A stretch of DNA of 24,616 nt, taken from NCBI GenBank assembly GCA_964408435.1, contig CAYOZL010000033.1, forward strand, positions 1 to 24,616, written 5' to 3'. This DNA is from CAYOZL01 sp964408435. GTDB lineage: Bacteria > Bdellovibrionota_C > UBA2361 > SZUA-149 > CAYOZL01. This document shows positions 12,564 through 21,367 of the stretch, one piece after another. How positions within the stretch are numbered: position 1 is the first letter of the stretch; each line of letters starts with the position of its first letter. The translations under genes were made by a program, and so were the position numbers. The notes beneath the pieces were generated by a model. That model worked only from the letters and a program-made list of their open reading frames with translations, did not search any database and was not told where the DNA came from.

Positions 12564-15500
12564 CTATGCTATGGTTTGTATATATTCTTGAATAGAGCAA
12601 ACATCCATCGCAGTATTACTTCTTAATCTTTCAATCGCATCAACAGCACTCTGTGCTGCAGCAACAGTTGTATAAAGTGGTAACGACATCTTAGTAGCAG
12701 TGCTTCTAATACTTTTAGAATCTAAGTAAGGCCCAGTTCCTTCAGGAGTATTAATTACTAAATCAACCTTACCTTCCATAAGTTTATCAACAATATGCGG
12801 AGAGCCCTGAGCTACTTTGTTAATTTTTCTAATCTTAACACCTTTAGATTCAAGAAACTTTGCAGTTCCTTCAGTGCCCAGCAATTTAAAATGCATTTGC
12901 TCTAACTTTTTAGCTAATTCTACACTATGTTCTTTATCGTCATTTTTAAGACTAATAAAAGCAACTCCACTAGTAGGAAGCCTCGTGCCAACTGCATCTT
13001 GCGCTCTAACAAAACTACCAGCAACAGTTGTATCAATTCCCATTACCTCACCTGTAGATTTCATCTCAGGCCCAAGTAAAACATCTACTCCTTCAAACTT
13101 AACAAAAGGAAATACACTTTCTTTTATTGCAAAATAATTAACTCTCTTAATAGCTTTTTGATAATCAGAATAAATTAAAATATCTCCGTAATCTTTAATT
13201 TCTTCTAGTTTCTCCCCTGCCATAACTCTTGCAGCAACCTTTGCCCAAGGAATACCTAATACTTTAGAGATAAAAGGAACACTTCTTGATGCTCTTGGGT
13301 TTACTTCTAGGATGTAAACACCAGTTTTATTAATCGCAAACTGCACATTCATTAAGCCGTGAACTTTACAAGCTTTAGCTAATTTACGAACGGCCTCTTC
13401 AATCTCTGTAAGTCTCTCAACACTTAAAGACTTAGATGGCAAAATAAAACCACTATCCCCAGAGTGAATACCTGCACGCTCAATATGTTCTACAATTCCA
13501 CAAACTAATACTTTATCCCCGTCACAAACTGCATCAACATCAATTTCTAGGGCATCATTTAAAAATCTATCCAACAATACTGGTCTATCAAAAGAAACCT
13601 CTACGCTTTCAGAAATATATTTCTCTAGTTCATCATGATTGGCAATAATTGCCATTGCTCTTCCACCTAGAACGAAAGATGGTCTAACTACTAATGGAAA
13701 ACCAATTTTATCTGCAACATCATGTGCTTCTTTAGCATTTGTAGCTGTTCCACTAGGAGATTGTTTTAAGCCTAGCTCATCTATTAATTCACTAAACTTT
13801 TTTCTATCCTCTGTTAAATCAATCGCCTCAGGAGTTGTTCCAATTATTGGCACTCCACAATCTTTTAGCTCTTGAGATAATCTAAGTGGTGTTTGCCCAC
13901 CATACTGAACTATTACCCCGTAAGGTTTTTCTCTATGAATAATTTCAAGCACATCTTCAGTAGTAAGTGGTTCAAAATAAAGCCTATCACTTGTATCGTA
14001 ATCAGTTGAGACTGTTTCAGGGTTACAATTAACCATTATGGTTTCATACCCAGCTTTTTTAAGCGAAAAAGCTGCATGCACACAACAATAATCAAACTCT
14101 AGACCTTGACCAATTCTATTTGGGCCACCGCCTAGTATAACTACTTTCTTTGCATCTGTTGGAGCTGCTTCAGTGTTAGATTCATATGTTGAATATAAAT
14201 AAGGAGTGTTTGATTCAAACTCCGCTGCACAAGTATCTACAACTTTAAATGCAGGTCTTATATTATTATCATATCTAAATTGCCTTACTTCTTTTTCACT
14301 CTTTTTTACAAGCTCAGAAATTCTAATATCACTCGTTCCAAGCTTCTTAGCTTCCTTCACTACCTCAGCATCAAAAGAGGACTGTAGCTTTTTTTCAATA
14401 TTAACTATTTTTAAAATCTCATTTAAATACCAAGGATCAAAATCTGTTAAGTCCTGAACACTTTTAACACTCTGTCCAAGCTCTAATAATCTTGCAGCAT
14501 AGTAAATTCTTTCTTGAGTAAGAGGTACAACTAATTTCTCTAATTCTTTAATGTCTGAAACTTTAGATTCTGGGCCACCAAGTAAACCAGTTCTACCAGT
14601 TTCTAAAGACCTACAAGCTTTTTGAAAAGACTCAGCAAAAGTTCTACCAATTGCCATTGACTCTCCTACTGCTTTCATCTGAGTACCAAGCCTTGCATCA
14701 GCTCCTTCAAATTTCTCGAATGTAAACCTTGGAATCTTAACAACAACGTAATCGATACTTGGCTCAAAAGAAGAAGGTGTCTTTTTAGTTATATCATTTG
14801 GTATTTCATCAAGCGTATAACCAACTGCTAGCTTTGCAGCGATTTTTGCAATTGGAAAACCAGTAGCTTTAGATGCAAGAGCAGAACTACGTGAAACTCT
14901 AGGATTCATTTCAATTACAATTTGTCTGCCAGTTTTAGGACAAACTGAGAACTGAACATTCGAACCACCTGTTTCAACTCCAATTGCTCTTAGTAAATCA
15001 AGAGAAGCTGTTCTCATTTTTTGATATTCTTTATCAGTAAGAGTTTGAATTGGTGCAACAGTAATAGAATCTCCTGTATGCACTCCCATAGGGTCTATAT
15101 TTTCAATCCCGCAAATAATAACTGCGTTATCTTTCTTATCCCGCATTACTTCCATTTCATACTCTTTCCAACCTAAAAGAGATTCTTCTAAAAGTAATTC
15201 ATGAATAGGACTTGCAGCAAAACCCCAACGGATTTTATCTTCAATTTCTGCTTCAGTTCTAACAATTCCACCACCTGAACCTCCAAGAGTTCTTGATGGT
15301 CTAATAATAAAAGGCAGGCCTAATTCTTTTTGCGCAGCTTTTGCCTCAGCCATGCTTCTAACGATTATGCTCTTTGCACTATCCAAGCCAATCTTGGTAG
15401 CTACCTTTTTAAAACTATCTCTATCCTCAGCAGTTTTAATTGCCTCAACATTTGCACCGATCATCTCAGTGCCGTATTTCTCTAAAATTCCTCTTTCAGC

Positions 15501-15806
15501 TAATTCAAGCCCAGCATTAAGAGCTGTTTGCCCACCAATAGTTGGAAGCAATGCATCTGGTCTTTCTCTAGCTATAACTTTCTCAATATAGTCTGCAGTA
15601 ATTGGCTCAATGTAAGTTCTATCTGCCAAGTTTTGGTCAGTCATAATAGTAGCAGGATTAGAATTAACTAATATAACTCTATAACCTTCTTCTTTAAGCG
15701 CTTTTATCGCCTGAGTTCCAGAGTAATCAAACTCACAAGCTTGGCCAATTACAATTGGTCCTGAGCCAATTACTAAAATTGATTTTATATCGGTTCTTTT
15801 AGGCAT
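12564..15806 (-). CDS. carB: Carbamoyl-phosphate synthase large subunit
   Basis: 1080 residues, full length. It makes carbamoyl phosphate from bicarbonate, two ATP and ammonia delivered from CarA, feeding pyrimidine and arginine synthesis. Two homologous ATP-grasp halves are visible: the first opens with SILVIGSGPIVIGQACEFDY and includes RPSRTLGGSGGGI and VIEMNPRVSRSSALASKATG; the second includes VVILGGGPNRIGQGLEFDYC, RPSFVLGGRAMAI and ILEVNPRASRSVPF. The last 140 residues are the MGS-like allosteric domain (VAFISLKNDDKEHSVELAKK onward). The start overlaps the end of carA by 8 bp, indicating translational coupling. Confidence 0.98.
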   Translation of the reverse strand: MPKRTDIKSILVIGSGPIVIGQACEFDYSGTQAIKALKEEGYRVILVNSNPATIMTDQNLADRTYIEPITADYIEKVIARERPDALLPTIGGQTALNAGLELAERGILEKYGTEMIGANVEAIKTAEDRDSFKKVATKIGLDSAKSIIVRSMAEAKAAQKELGLPFIIRPSRTLGGSGGGIVRTEAEIEDKIRWGFAASPIHELLLEESLLGWKEYEMEVMRDKKDNAVIICGIENIDPMGVHTGDSITVAPIQTLTDKEYQKMRTASLDLLRAIGVETGGSNVQFSVCPKTGRQIVIEMNPRVSRSSALASKATGFPIAKIAAKLAVGYTLDEIPNDITKKTPSSFEPSIDYVVVKIPRFTFEKFEGADARLGTQMKAVGESMAIGRTFAESFQKACRSLETGRTGLLGGPESKVSDIKELEKLVVPLTQERIYYAARLLELGQSVKSVQDLTDFDPWYLNEILKIVNIEKKLQSSFDAEVVKEAKKLGTSDIRISELVKKSEKEVRQFRYDNNIRPAFKVVDTCAAEFESNTPYLYSTYESNTEAAPTDAKKVVILGGGPNRIGQGLEFDYCCVHAAFSLKKAGYETIMVNCNPETVSTDYDTSDRLYFEPLTTEDVLEIIHREKPYGVIVQYGGQTPLRLSQELKDCGVPIIGTTPEAIDLTEDRKKFSELIDELGLKQSPSGTATNAKEAHDVADKIGFPLVVRPSFVLGGRAMAIIANHDELEKYISESVEVSFDRPVLLDRFLNDALEIDVDAVCDGDKVLVCGIVEHIERAGIHSGDSGFILPSKSLSVERLTEIEEAVRKLAKACKVHGLMNVQFAINKTGVYILEVNPRASRSVPFISKVLGIPWAKVAARVMAGEKLEEIKDYGDILIYSDYQKAIKRVNYFAIKESVFPFVKFEGVDVLLGPEMKSTGEVMGIDTTVAGSFVRAQDAVGTRLPTSGVAFISLKNDDKEHSVELAKKLEQMHFKLLGTEGTAKFLESKGVKIRKINKVAQGSPHIVDKLMEGKVDLVINTPEGTGPYLDSKSIRSTATKMSLPLYTTVAAAQSAVDAIERLRSNTAMDVCSIQEYIQTIA

Positions 15807-16953
15807 TTTGATTCCAATTTTCTACTAGCTTACTAAAATCTGTAAATAAATATCTCGCATCACATGGCCCTGGAGAAGATTCAGGATGATACTGCACTGA
15901 GAAGACTCCTTTATCCTTTACCTCAAGACCTTCAACTGTATTATCGTTTAAATTTAAATGAGTCAGAGTTACATCTTTAGGCATTGCATCTGCTTTTGTT
16001 GCAAAGCCGTGGTTTTGAACTGTAATTTCAACAAAACCAGTTTTTTCATTTCTTACAGGATGATTCCCACCACGATGACCAAACTTAAGTTTATAAGTTT
16101 CTGCCCCTAGTGCTAAACCTAGGATCTGATGTCCTAAACAAATTCCAAACATTGGAACTTTTCCGAGCAATTCTTTTACTGTTTCAACCCCATAACTAAC
16201 AGCTGATGGATCCCCTGGCCCATTTGAAAGAAAAACACCTTTTGGATTTAGTGCTAAAATATCTTTAGAACTTGTATTTGCAGGAACAACTTTTACTTTA
16301 AAGCCAGCATCAACAAGCAGTCTTAAAATATTATATTTAACCCCAAAATCTATTGCTACAACTAATGGCCTTTTACTTATCTCCTCTTCAGAATAAGTCT
16401 TGTATCCATCTGGACTACCACCACAACTAAAGTCCCATACACCTTGAGTCCAATCATAAGGCTCTTTACAGCTAACTTCTTTTGCTAAATCCATACCGCT
16501 TATACTTGGTAAATTCTTAGCTTTTTCAATTAATTCTTTTGGATCTCTTTCCCCTGTAGCAATGACTCCCATTTGAGAACCATTTTCTCTTAAATGAAGA
16601 ACCAATGCTCTAGTATCTATTCCAGAAATTCCAACTACTTTATTTTCAACAAGATATTCTCTTAGTGTTTTCTCTGCTCTGTAGTTTGAGGGATGTTCAC
16701 AAAAGTCTTTACTAATAAAACCAGCAACGTGGACTTTATCAGACTCAACATCATCTTTATTAACCCCTACATTTCCAATGTGAGGATAAGTAAAGGTTAA
16801 CATTTGAAAAGCATAAGATGGGTCAGTTAAAATCTCTTGATACCCACTCATTGAAGTATTAAAAACTACTTCTCCACCAGTCTCTCCGTCTACTCCAACT
16901 GAGTAACCTTCAAAAACTGTTCCATCTGCTAAGGCTAAGGTTGCTTTTGTCAC
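15799..16953 (-). CDS. carA: Carbamoyl-phosphate synthase small subunit (glutamine amidotransferase)
   Basis: 384 residues. The CarA-specific N-terminal domain (ALADGTVFEGYSVG; GEVVFNTSMSGYQEILTDPS) is followed by a class I amidotransferase domain with the nucleophile in MFGICLGHQILGLA, and the His-Glu pair in VQYHPESSPGP. It hydrolyses glutamine and channels ammonia to CarB. The start codon is GTG and its G is shared with the pyrR stop TAG (TAGTG); the 3' end overlaps carB by 8 bp. This pyrR-carA-carB coupling suggests pyrimidine-responsive control of the whole set. Confidence 0.97.
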   Translation of the reverse strand: MTKATLALADGTVFEGYSVGVDGETGGEVVFNTSMSGYQEILTDPSYAFQMLTFTYPHIGNVGVNKDDVESDKVHVAGFISKDFCEHPSNYRAEKTLREYLVENKVVGISGIDTRALVLHLRENGSQMGVIATGERDPKELIEKAKNLPSISGMDLAKEVSCKEPYDWTQGVWDFSCGGSPDGYKTYSEEEISKRPLVVAIDFGVKYNILRLLVDAGFKVKVVPANTSSKDILALNPKGVFLSNGPGDPSAVSYGVETVKELLGKVPMFGICLGHQILGLALGAETYKLKFGHRGGNHPVRNEKTGFVEITVQNHGFATKADAMPKDVTLTHLNLNDNTVEGLEVKDKGVFSVQYHPESSPGPCDARYLFTDFSKLVENWNQNA

Positions 16954-17543
16954 TATGACTTACTCCAAAAAATTGCGTCTTCCCCATCTCTTTCTTCTAG
17001 GCAAACTCTAATGTTTTCTTCTCTCTTAGTCTCAAGAGTCATTCCAATATAATCACCTTTAATCGGCAATTCTCTATGTCCTCTATCGCATAAGACCGCC
17101 AACTCAATACTTTTCGGCCTACCGTAATCACTTATAGCTGCAAGTGCTGCTTTAATAGTTCTTCCTGTATAAAGCACATCATCAACTAAAATTAATTTAT
17201 AGTTATCAATATTAAATGGAAGCTCTGTTCCAACAATTACTGGCTTGTCATCTGGGGCAGTAATATCATCTCTGTATAGCGCTATTTCAACTGAACCTAT
17301 TGGAACCTTTATTCCCTCTATAGATTCAAGCTCATCAACTAATCTCTTTGCTAGTGTCTGACCTCTAGTAATAATTCCAACGACTGCAATCTTTTCAATT
17401 CCGTCGTATTTATCGGCAATCTGATACGCTATTCTTCTAATTTTTCTTTTAATTTGCTTTGAATCACAAACTACTTCCCAGCCAGCATTTCGAAGTTGCT
17501 CGGCTCTGTTCTCACCTTTTTGGTCAGTAAAATTTTTAGACAA
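16953..17543 (-). CDS. pyrR: PyrR-type bifunctional regulator / uracil phosphoribosyltransferase
   Basis: 196 residues, type I phosphoribosyltransferase fold. The PRPP-binding motif is LILVDDVLYTGRTIKAALAA, and the family features VGIITRGQTLAKRL and SVEIALYRDD are present; an N-terminal stretch of about 20 residues is extra. PyrR senses UMP and binds leader RNA of pyr genes in Gram-positives; in other phyla it may act mainly as an enzyme. The start is TTG, supported by AAGGAG six bases upstream. Being first of the pyrR-carA-carB run, it is placed as the pathway's regulator, but no clear PyrR attenuator hairpin is visible in the 58 bp before it. Confidence 0.93.
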   Translation of the reverse strand: MSKNFTDQKGENRAEQLRNAGWEVVCDSKQIKRKIRRIAYQIADKYDGIEKIAVVGIITRGQTLAKRLVDELESIEGIKVPIGSVEIALYRDDITAPDDKPVIVGTELPFNIDNYKLILVDDVLYTGRTIKAALAAISDYGRPKSIELAVLCDRGHRELPIKGDYIGMTLETKREENIRVCLEERDGEDAIFWSKS

Positions 17544-17601
17544 TTCACTCTCCTTGTATTGGGGGCAAAGCTGATTTTTAGCTTAAACCAGGAATTGTAT
17601 A

Positions 17602-19020
17602 TCAGTAGCTAAAACTACTAGCAAGTTCTGAGAATTGCTCTTTTTTCCCTCTAGTCTTTACAATACAACATAGGAAAAAAATGCAGTTAAATAGCAATAT
17701 TACAAAAGCGATTTGAAGTGCTGCATTAAACTCAAGTTCAATCATAAAATCCTCTAAAATGTCAGATATATACCACAAATATTGTAGCAAATTATTTAGA
17801 GCCAAATCCATTAATCGAATCAATGAGAAAAATTCAAAATACGCTAAGAGCAAAGACAAAGAACCTAAATAACAGACAAGAACTGTCAAAATAGGAGTTA
17901 ATAAAAAATTAACTAAAACTGAAAAGGCATAAAGCTTTTTAAAAAAAATTAAGCTTACAGGTAAAGTATAAAGCCAAGCTCCTAATGAAATAAAAAAAGG
18001 TGTCATTAATTTATTATGCCCTTTAAAAAAACTAGCACTAAAAAAACTAACATTAGTAAAACAGCTACTTAACTCTAAACCAACCAAAACTCCTACTACT
18101 GCAAAAAAACTGAGTATAAAACTTATTTCAAAAATTGATTTTGGCCATATAAAAATTATCAAACTAGCTGTTAATAAAAGCTTATGCATTGAGCTAACTT
18201 TAATATTTAAAAAGCGATAAATAACTACAATGCTTAAAAAGATTACTGCCCTAAGTGTTGGGAGTGCAAAACCAGTCAAAGATGCATAGATCCAAGTAAG
18301 CAAACAACAAATAGGCGCTGAAAGATACTCGCTTGGTAGATAACTTAATACATAAGTAGACCTAGAAATTAGATAATCAAGAATATAAAAAATTGAGAAA
18401 TAAAATAATCCAATATGAAATCCTGAAACAACTAAAAAATGACTAAGTCCTAAATTTCTAAATAAAGTAAATAAATTTCTTCCTACTAAGTCCTTTTGCC
18501 CTAAATTAACTGCAAATAAAACAGATAAAGCATCACTATCTTTTACTTTCTTTGTTAATTCTTCAAAAAAAAGTTTTGCAAAATTAGCCTTTTCGTACTT
18601 GCCATAACAAAAAAAACCCACATCAGACCAAGCTCTAGCTTTTATGCCTTTAAAAAGATTTAGATATGACCATAAAGAGATTTTACGAAATGATAGCTTA
18701 TTAGGATAAACTTTTACCTTTGCTCTAACTTTATTACCTTTTTGACAAGCATCGATATTCTGAATTACAGGGCTTCTAACTATTGGCAGGTACAACTGCA
18801 TCCCATTTGCTGTTACAACAGCTAACTCACCTGGGTTTTTATACGAAGTAGAAAGAATTTTTGTATCGACCCAAATCTGATCTTTTCTTTTCCATATAGA
18901 TAAATCTAAGTTAGTTTGAGATATGCCAAAAAGAATGGAAATTAAAAACAACAAACAAACAGCTATGGGCGCTAGGAGTTTACTTTTTACCTGCTTGTTT
19001 TTTTTCTCCTTAACATTCAT
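17602..19020 (-). CDS. ComEC/Rec2-like competence membrane protein, core domain only
   Basis: 472 residues from ATG 19020, preferred over TTG 19053 because an AAGAAAG-type SD lies upstream of the ATG. An N-terminal helix leads to an OB-like region (KVRAKVKVYPN), then the Competence domain with LFRNLGLSHFLVVSGFHIGL, the counterpart of the SGLHVG motif, and multiple helices (YASLTGFALPTLRAVIFLS). ComEC forms the channel for single-stranded DNA uptake. Full ComEC is about 700-800 residues and often ends in a metallo-beta-lactamase-like nuclease domain, which is missing here. With the type IV pilin nearby, natural transformation is plausible. Confidence 0.85.
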   Translation of the reverse strand: MNVKEKKNKQVKSKLLAPIAVCLLFLISILFGISQTNLDLSIWKRKDQIWVDTKILSTSYKNPGELAVVTANGMQLYLPIVRSPVIQNIDACQKGNKVRAKVKVYPNKLSFRKISLWSYLNLFKGIKARAWSDVGFFCYGKYEKANFAKLFFEELTKKVKDSDALSVLFAVNLGQKDLVGRNLFTLFRNLGLSHFLVVSGFHIGLFYFSIFYILDYLISRSTYVLSYLPSEYLSAPICCLLTWIYASLTGFALPTLRAVIFLSIVVIYRFLNIKVSSMHKLLLTASLIIFIWPKSIFEISFILSFFAVVGVLVGLELSSCFTNVSFFSASFFKGHNKLMTPFFISLGAWLYTLPVSLIFFKKLYAFSVLVNFLLTPILTVLVCYLGSLSLLLAYFEFFSLIRLMDLALNNLLQYLWYISDILEDFMIELEFNAALQIAFVILLFNCIFFLCCIVKTRGKKEQFSELASSFSY

Positions 19021-19624
19021 TATAATTTTTCTTTCTTCTTGCTCCAACAACACTTCAAAAAATAACTCTGTTAATAACTTAAAAGCTCAAAACACTGTTA
19101 ATTGGATAAAAGATAATTTCACTATCTATGAGAACAAAAAACTCAACTCCTATCTTTACAGCTTAACTACACGTCTAGAAATTTCCGCACTTAAACAGTA
19201 TAAAGATCTAGAAAGAACTAATTGGAAAATTCTTGTAATTAACTCAAAAAAACCAAATGCTTTTTCAGCTGGACTTGGAAATATAATTATTACTAAAAAA
19301 TTAATTCAAAACAGCCAAAATGAAGCTACCCTTGCAGCAATAATCGCTCATGAGATGGCTCACCACTACTTAGGACATCAAAAAACAAGCAAACATAATG
19401 AAATACAAGCAGACACTCTCGCTGCAAACATTCTTGAAGTAGCCGGTTTTAGAGCAGACGCAACACTTAACGCCCTTAATATTTTATATCGCATAAAAGA
19501 AGAAAAAGTTTCCAATAGCCTTGATGAAAGAAGAGTTAACTTAACTCAAGTGCTAAAAAATAAAATTGTTTGGGGCATTGGACAAAGCAGAGAGCATCGT
19601 AGAGTAATTAAAAGCCTTAGGTAA
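18965..19624 (+). CDS. M48-family metallopeptidase lipoprotein
   Basis: 219 residues from ATG 18965; earlier ATGs at 18923 and 18935 are open but would put extra charged residues before the signal. The signal peptide ends in a lipobox LSSC, so it is probably a lipoprotein. The peptidase core has the zinc motif HEMAHHYLGH with the third ligand in NEIQAD, and KPNAFSAGLGNIIITKKLI before it, as in BepA/YcaL/LoiP-type proteins that degrade or assemble outer membrane proteins. The signal peptide codons are antisense to the first codons of the ComEC gene: the two genes are divergent and overlap by at least 56 bp at their 5' ends. Confidence 0.85.
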   Translation: MGARSLLFTCLFFFSLTFIIIFLSSCSNNTSKNNSVNNLKAQNTVNWIKDNFTIYENKKLNSYLYSLTTRLEISALKQYKDLERTNWKILVINSKKPNAFSAGLGNIIITKKLIQNSQNEATLAAIIAHEMAHHYLGHQKTSKHNEIQADTLAANILEVAGFRADATLNALNILYRIKEEKVSNSLDERRVNLTQVLKNKIVWGIGQSREHRRVIKSLR

Positions 19625-19629
19625 GTCCC

Positions 19630-19658
19630 TTTAGAGTTTTTATTAATAATGCTATAAA
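19630..19658 (+). promoter_or_regulatory. Candidate promoter of the Ser/Thr kinase gene
   Basis: TTTAGA (19630-19635) and TATAAA (19653-19658) with a 17-bp spacer, four and five of six consensus matches. The leader would be about 125 nt. Confidence 0.4.
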
Positions 19659-19708
19659 TAATCTTAGTCGCTCTTTCAAACTAAAAACAAGAAAAAATAT
19701 ATTCTACT

Positions 19709-19734
19709 AGCTCTTTTTAATAAAAAAAAGAGCT
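19709..19734 (+). promoter_or_regulatory. Leader hairpin of the Ser/Thr kinase gene
   Basis: AGCTCTTTTT (19709-19718) pairs perfectly with AAAAAGAGCT (19725-19734) around AATAAA. Its right arm overlaps the repeat GAGCTATAGCTGA. No long T-run follows, so it is not a standard terminator. Confidence 0.5.
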
Positions 19735-19742
19735 ATAGCTGA
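19730..19742 (+). repeat. 5' copy of the inverted repeat flanking the kinase gene
   Basis: GAGCTATAGCTGA; exact reverse complement at 20728-20740. The AGCTATAGCT core is itself palindromic. Confidence 0.65.
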
Positions 19743-19789
19743 AATAGGTTACAGCAAAGGTTCACTCTACTTTTAAATGAAAGTATTTC

Positions 19790-20716
19790 ATGAAAGCCGG
19801 AACTATCATCCGTGGGAACCTCCGAGTACTAGCTAAGATTGGTCAAGGAGGAATGGGCGCAGTTTACGTAGTAAAAAATCTAGACCTCGACAAGCTACAA
19901 GCAGTTAAAGTGATGTTGCCTAAACCTGCTAAAGACGAAAAACGAGTCAGAGAGTTTAAAGCAGAAAGGAGAAATCAAGCAAGTTTTGGTTGGGATGGTG
20001 TTGTTACCATTATTGATGGCGGAAAAGAAAATGGATTAGAGTACATGGTAATGGACTATATTCCACACGGCTCTATATATGATTATGTAAAAACCGAAGG
20101 AAAGCTGTCAATGAATGTAGGCTTGAAGTTAACTCTAGGCACTGCATTCTCACTAAAGATGTTACACAAAGAAGGATTAGTACATCGAGACATAAAACCA
20201 TCAAATATTATGTTACGTGAAAGAGGCTGGGTAGCATTAACTGACTTTGGCTTGGCAGTTTCTATGCTAAACCTGCCGAGCACGCAGCTAATTACTGGAA
20301 CGCCTGCATACATGAGTCCTGAACAATGGCTAGGCAAGCCTATTGATAATCGAACTGATATCTACTCTCTAGGTGCAAGTCTTTATTACATGCTAACTAG
20401 AGATACTCCATTTGGTGGCAAGTTTAACGAGATTATGACAGCTCATACAGATAAAGTTGTCCCCGACATCCAAGAACAAAACCCTGAGATTACAGATCAA
20501 GTTTCCGATCTCATTAAAAGATGCATGGCTCATGAATCTGAAGATAGATTCAAAGACCCAAAAGAAGTAACAAAAGCAATTTACAATATTTGGGAAAATG
20601 ATTCGAATCTTAGCTATGAGAAAGGCAAAGAAGAAGTAATAAGGTATATCAAAAAAAGAAAAGCTCAGGGTTCTTATCTCGATGCAGGAGCCCCCACAAT
20701 TATAATACAAAATTAA
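19790..20716 (+). CDS. Hanks-type Ser/Thr protein kinase, cytoplasmic, kinase domain only
   Basis: 308 residues, almost all kinase domain. Subdomains in order: Gly loop IGQGGMGAVYVV (about 17-28), catalytic Lys in LQAVKVMLP, HRDIKPSNIMLR with the catalytic Asp, DFGLAV for metal binding, TPAYMSPEQW in the activation segment, and TDIYSLGASLYYML. All catalytic residues are present, so it should be active. No transmembrane segment, PASTA, FHA or other sensor domain is seen, unlike most bacterial kinases of this class. It stands alone between the M48 gene and a convergent small gene, with no phosphatase nearby. The ATG is centred in a TTTCATGAAA palindrome and only a weak TGAAAG precedes it. Confidence 0.93.
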   Translation: MKAGTIIRGNLRVLAKIGQGGMGAVYVVKNLDLDKLQAVKVMLPKPAKDEKRVREFKAERRNQASFGWDGVVTIIDGGKENGLEYMVMDYIPHGSIYDYVKTEGKLSMNVGLKLTLGTAFSLKMLHKEGLVHRDIKPSNIMLRERGWVALTDFGLAVSMLNLPSTQLITGTPAYMSPEQWLGKPIDNRTDIYSLGASLYYMLTRDTPFGGKFNEIMTAHTDKVVPDIQEQNPEITDQVSDLIKRCMAHESEDRFKDPKEVTKAIYNIWENDSNLSYEKGKEEVIRYIKKRKAQGSYLDAGAPTIIIQN

Positions 20717-20727
20717 AAAGGAAATAA

Positions 20728-20740
20728 TCAGCTATAGCTC
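20728..20740 (+). repeat. 3' copy of the inverted repeat flanking the kinase gene
   Basis: TCAGCTATAGCTC, 11 bp after the kinase stop codon, reverse complement of 19730-19742. Confidence 0.65.
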
Positions 20741-20763
20741 AAATTAAATTTGCAGTAGATTAT

Positions 20764-20805
20764 AAAAAACCTTTGAGCCGTCTAAAATTAAGAACAACTC
20801 AAAGG
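20764..20805 (-). terminator. Intrinsic terminator of the small minus-strand gene
   Basis: On the minus strand CCTTTGAG (plus 20798-20805) and CTCAAAGG (plus 20770-20777) form an 8-bp stem with a 20-nt loop, immediately followed by T6. It lies 25 bp after the TAG at 20831, supporting the idea that the gene really ended there. Confidence 0.7.
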
Positions 20806-20830
20806 AGCTTTCGTAAAAAATTTTCTCGAA

Positions 20831-21188
20831 CTAGCTAAGCATTTTTAAGACTGCCTCTTCACCTTTCTGATCTGCAATCTTAAAAAACTCTCTTAGCTTA
20901 TCTCCCCCCTTCCCCTCTAAAGTTTCTTCCAAAAACAAAGCGACGGTTTGTCTCTGTTGGAAAATTATAAAATCGGATTTCTCCGCTAAATTCTTTTTGG
21001 TCAACGACGATAGTCACAGTCATGGCATTCTTGCGCGAAACAGAAAACACCAATGCAACCCTCCTTCTACATTTTTGAGGAGTAACATAATATTGCCATT
21101 CCTTTCCATGTGTCATTGCCCTTGAGTTCCCTTGTTCAGGGAGGTGCTTCAGGGCATAGCCAATTACGCCTTCTGGAGTAGAAGCCAT
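20831..21188 (-). pseudogene. Small protein of unknown function, probably frameshifted
   Basis: From ATG 21188, with a strong AAGGAAG SD six bases upstream, the frame runs 96 residues to a stop at 20898. Its last 17 or so residues are Arg/Gly-rich and look unnatural. The +1 frame over the same bases continues as TVALFLEETLEGKGGDKLRE then FFKIADQKGEEAVLKMLS, ending with TAG at 20831, just before a good terminator. Removing one base near plus 20947-20949 (a TTT run) joins the frames into a 118-residue protein. The N-terminal part has WQYYVTPQKCRRRVALVFSV and a beta-strand-rich look. No family is recognised. Alternatives are a sequencing error, or a genuine short form ending at 20898. Confidence 0.5.
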
Positions 21189-21288
21189 TTGAGATCTTCC
21201 TTGCTTTTAGTCTCGATTTTCTGAGCAAAGTCGAAACAAGTCTTGAAAAAAACCACAGTAATTATTAAAACCTCAGTAACAATCTACT

Positions 21289-21320
21289 GCGTGATAAATA
21301 CTAAAAAGCATTCACCACGC
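21289..21320 (-). terminator. Hairpin downstream of fusA
   Basis: GCGTGATAAAT and ATTCACCACGC pair over 11 positions with two A-C mismatches, about 50 bp after the fusA stop. No T-run follows on the minus strand, so terminator function is uncertain. Confidence 0.35.
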
Positions 21321-21367
21321 GTAAACATAAAAAACTCATATTATTTTTTCAAAGAATAGCTTAAAAA

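Noticed and set aside
17544..17601. PyrR-responsive attenuator before pyrR
   Set aside because: Only 58 bp are available and no antiterminator/terminator pair or conserved PyrR-binding loop could be found.
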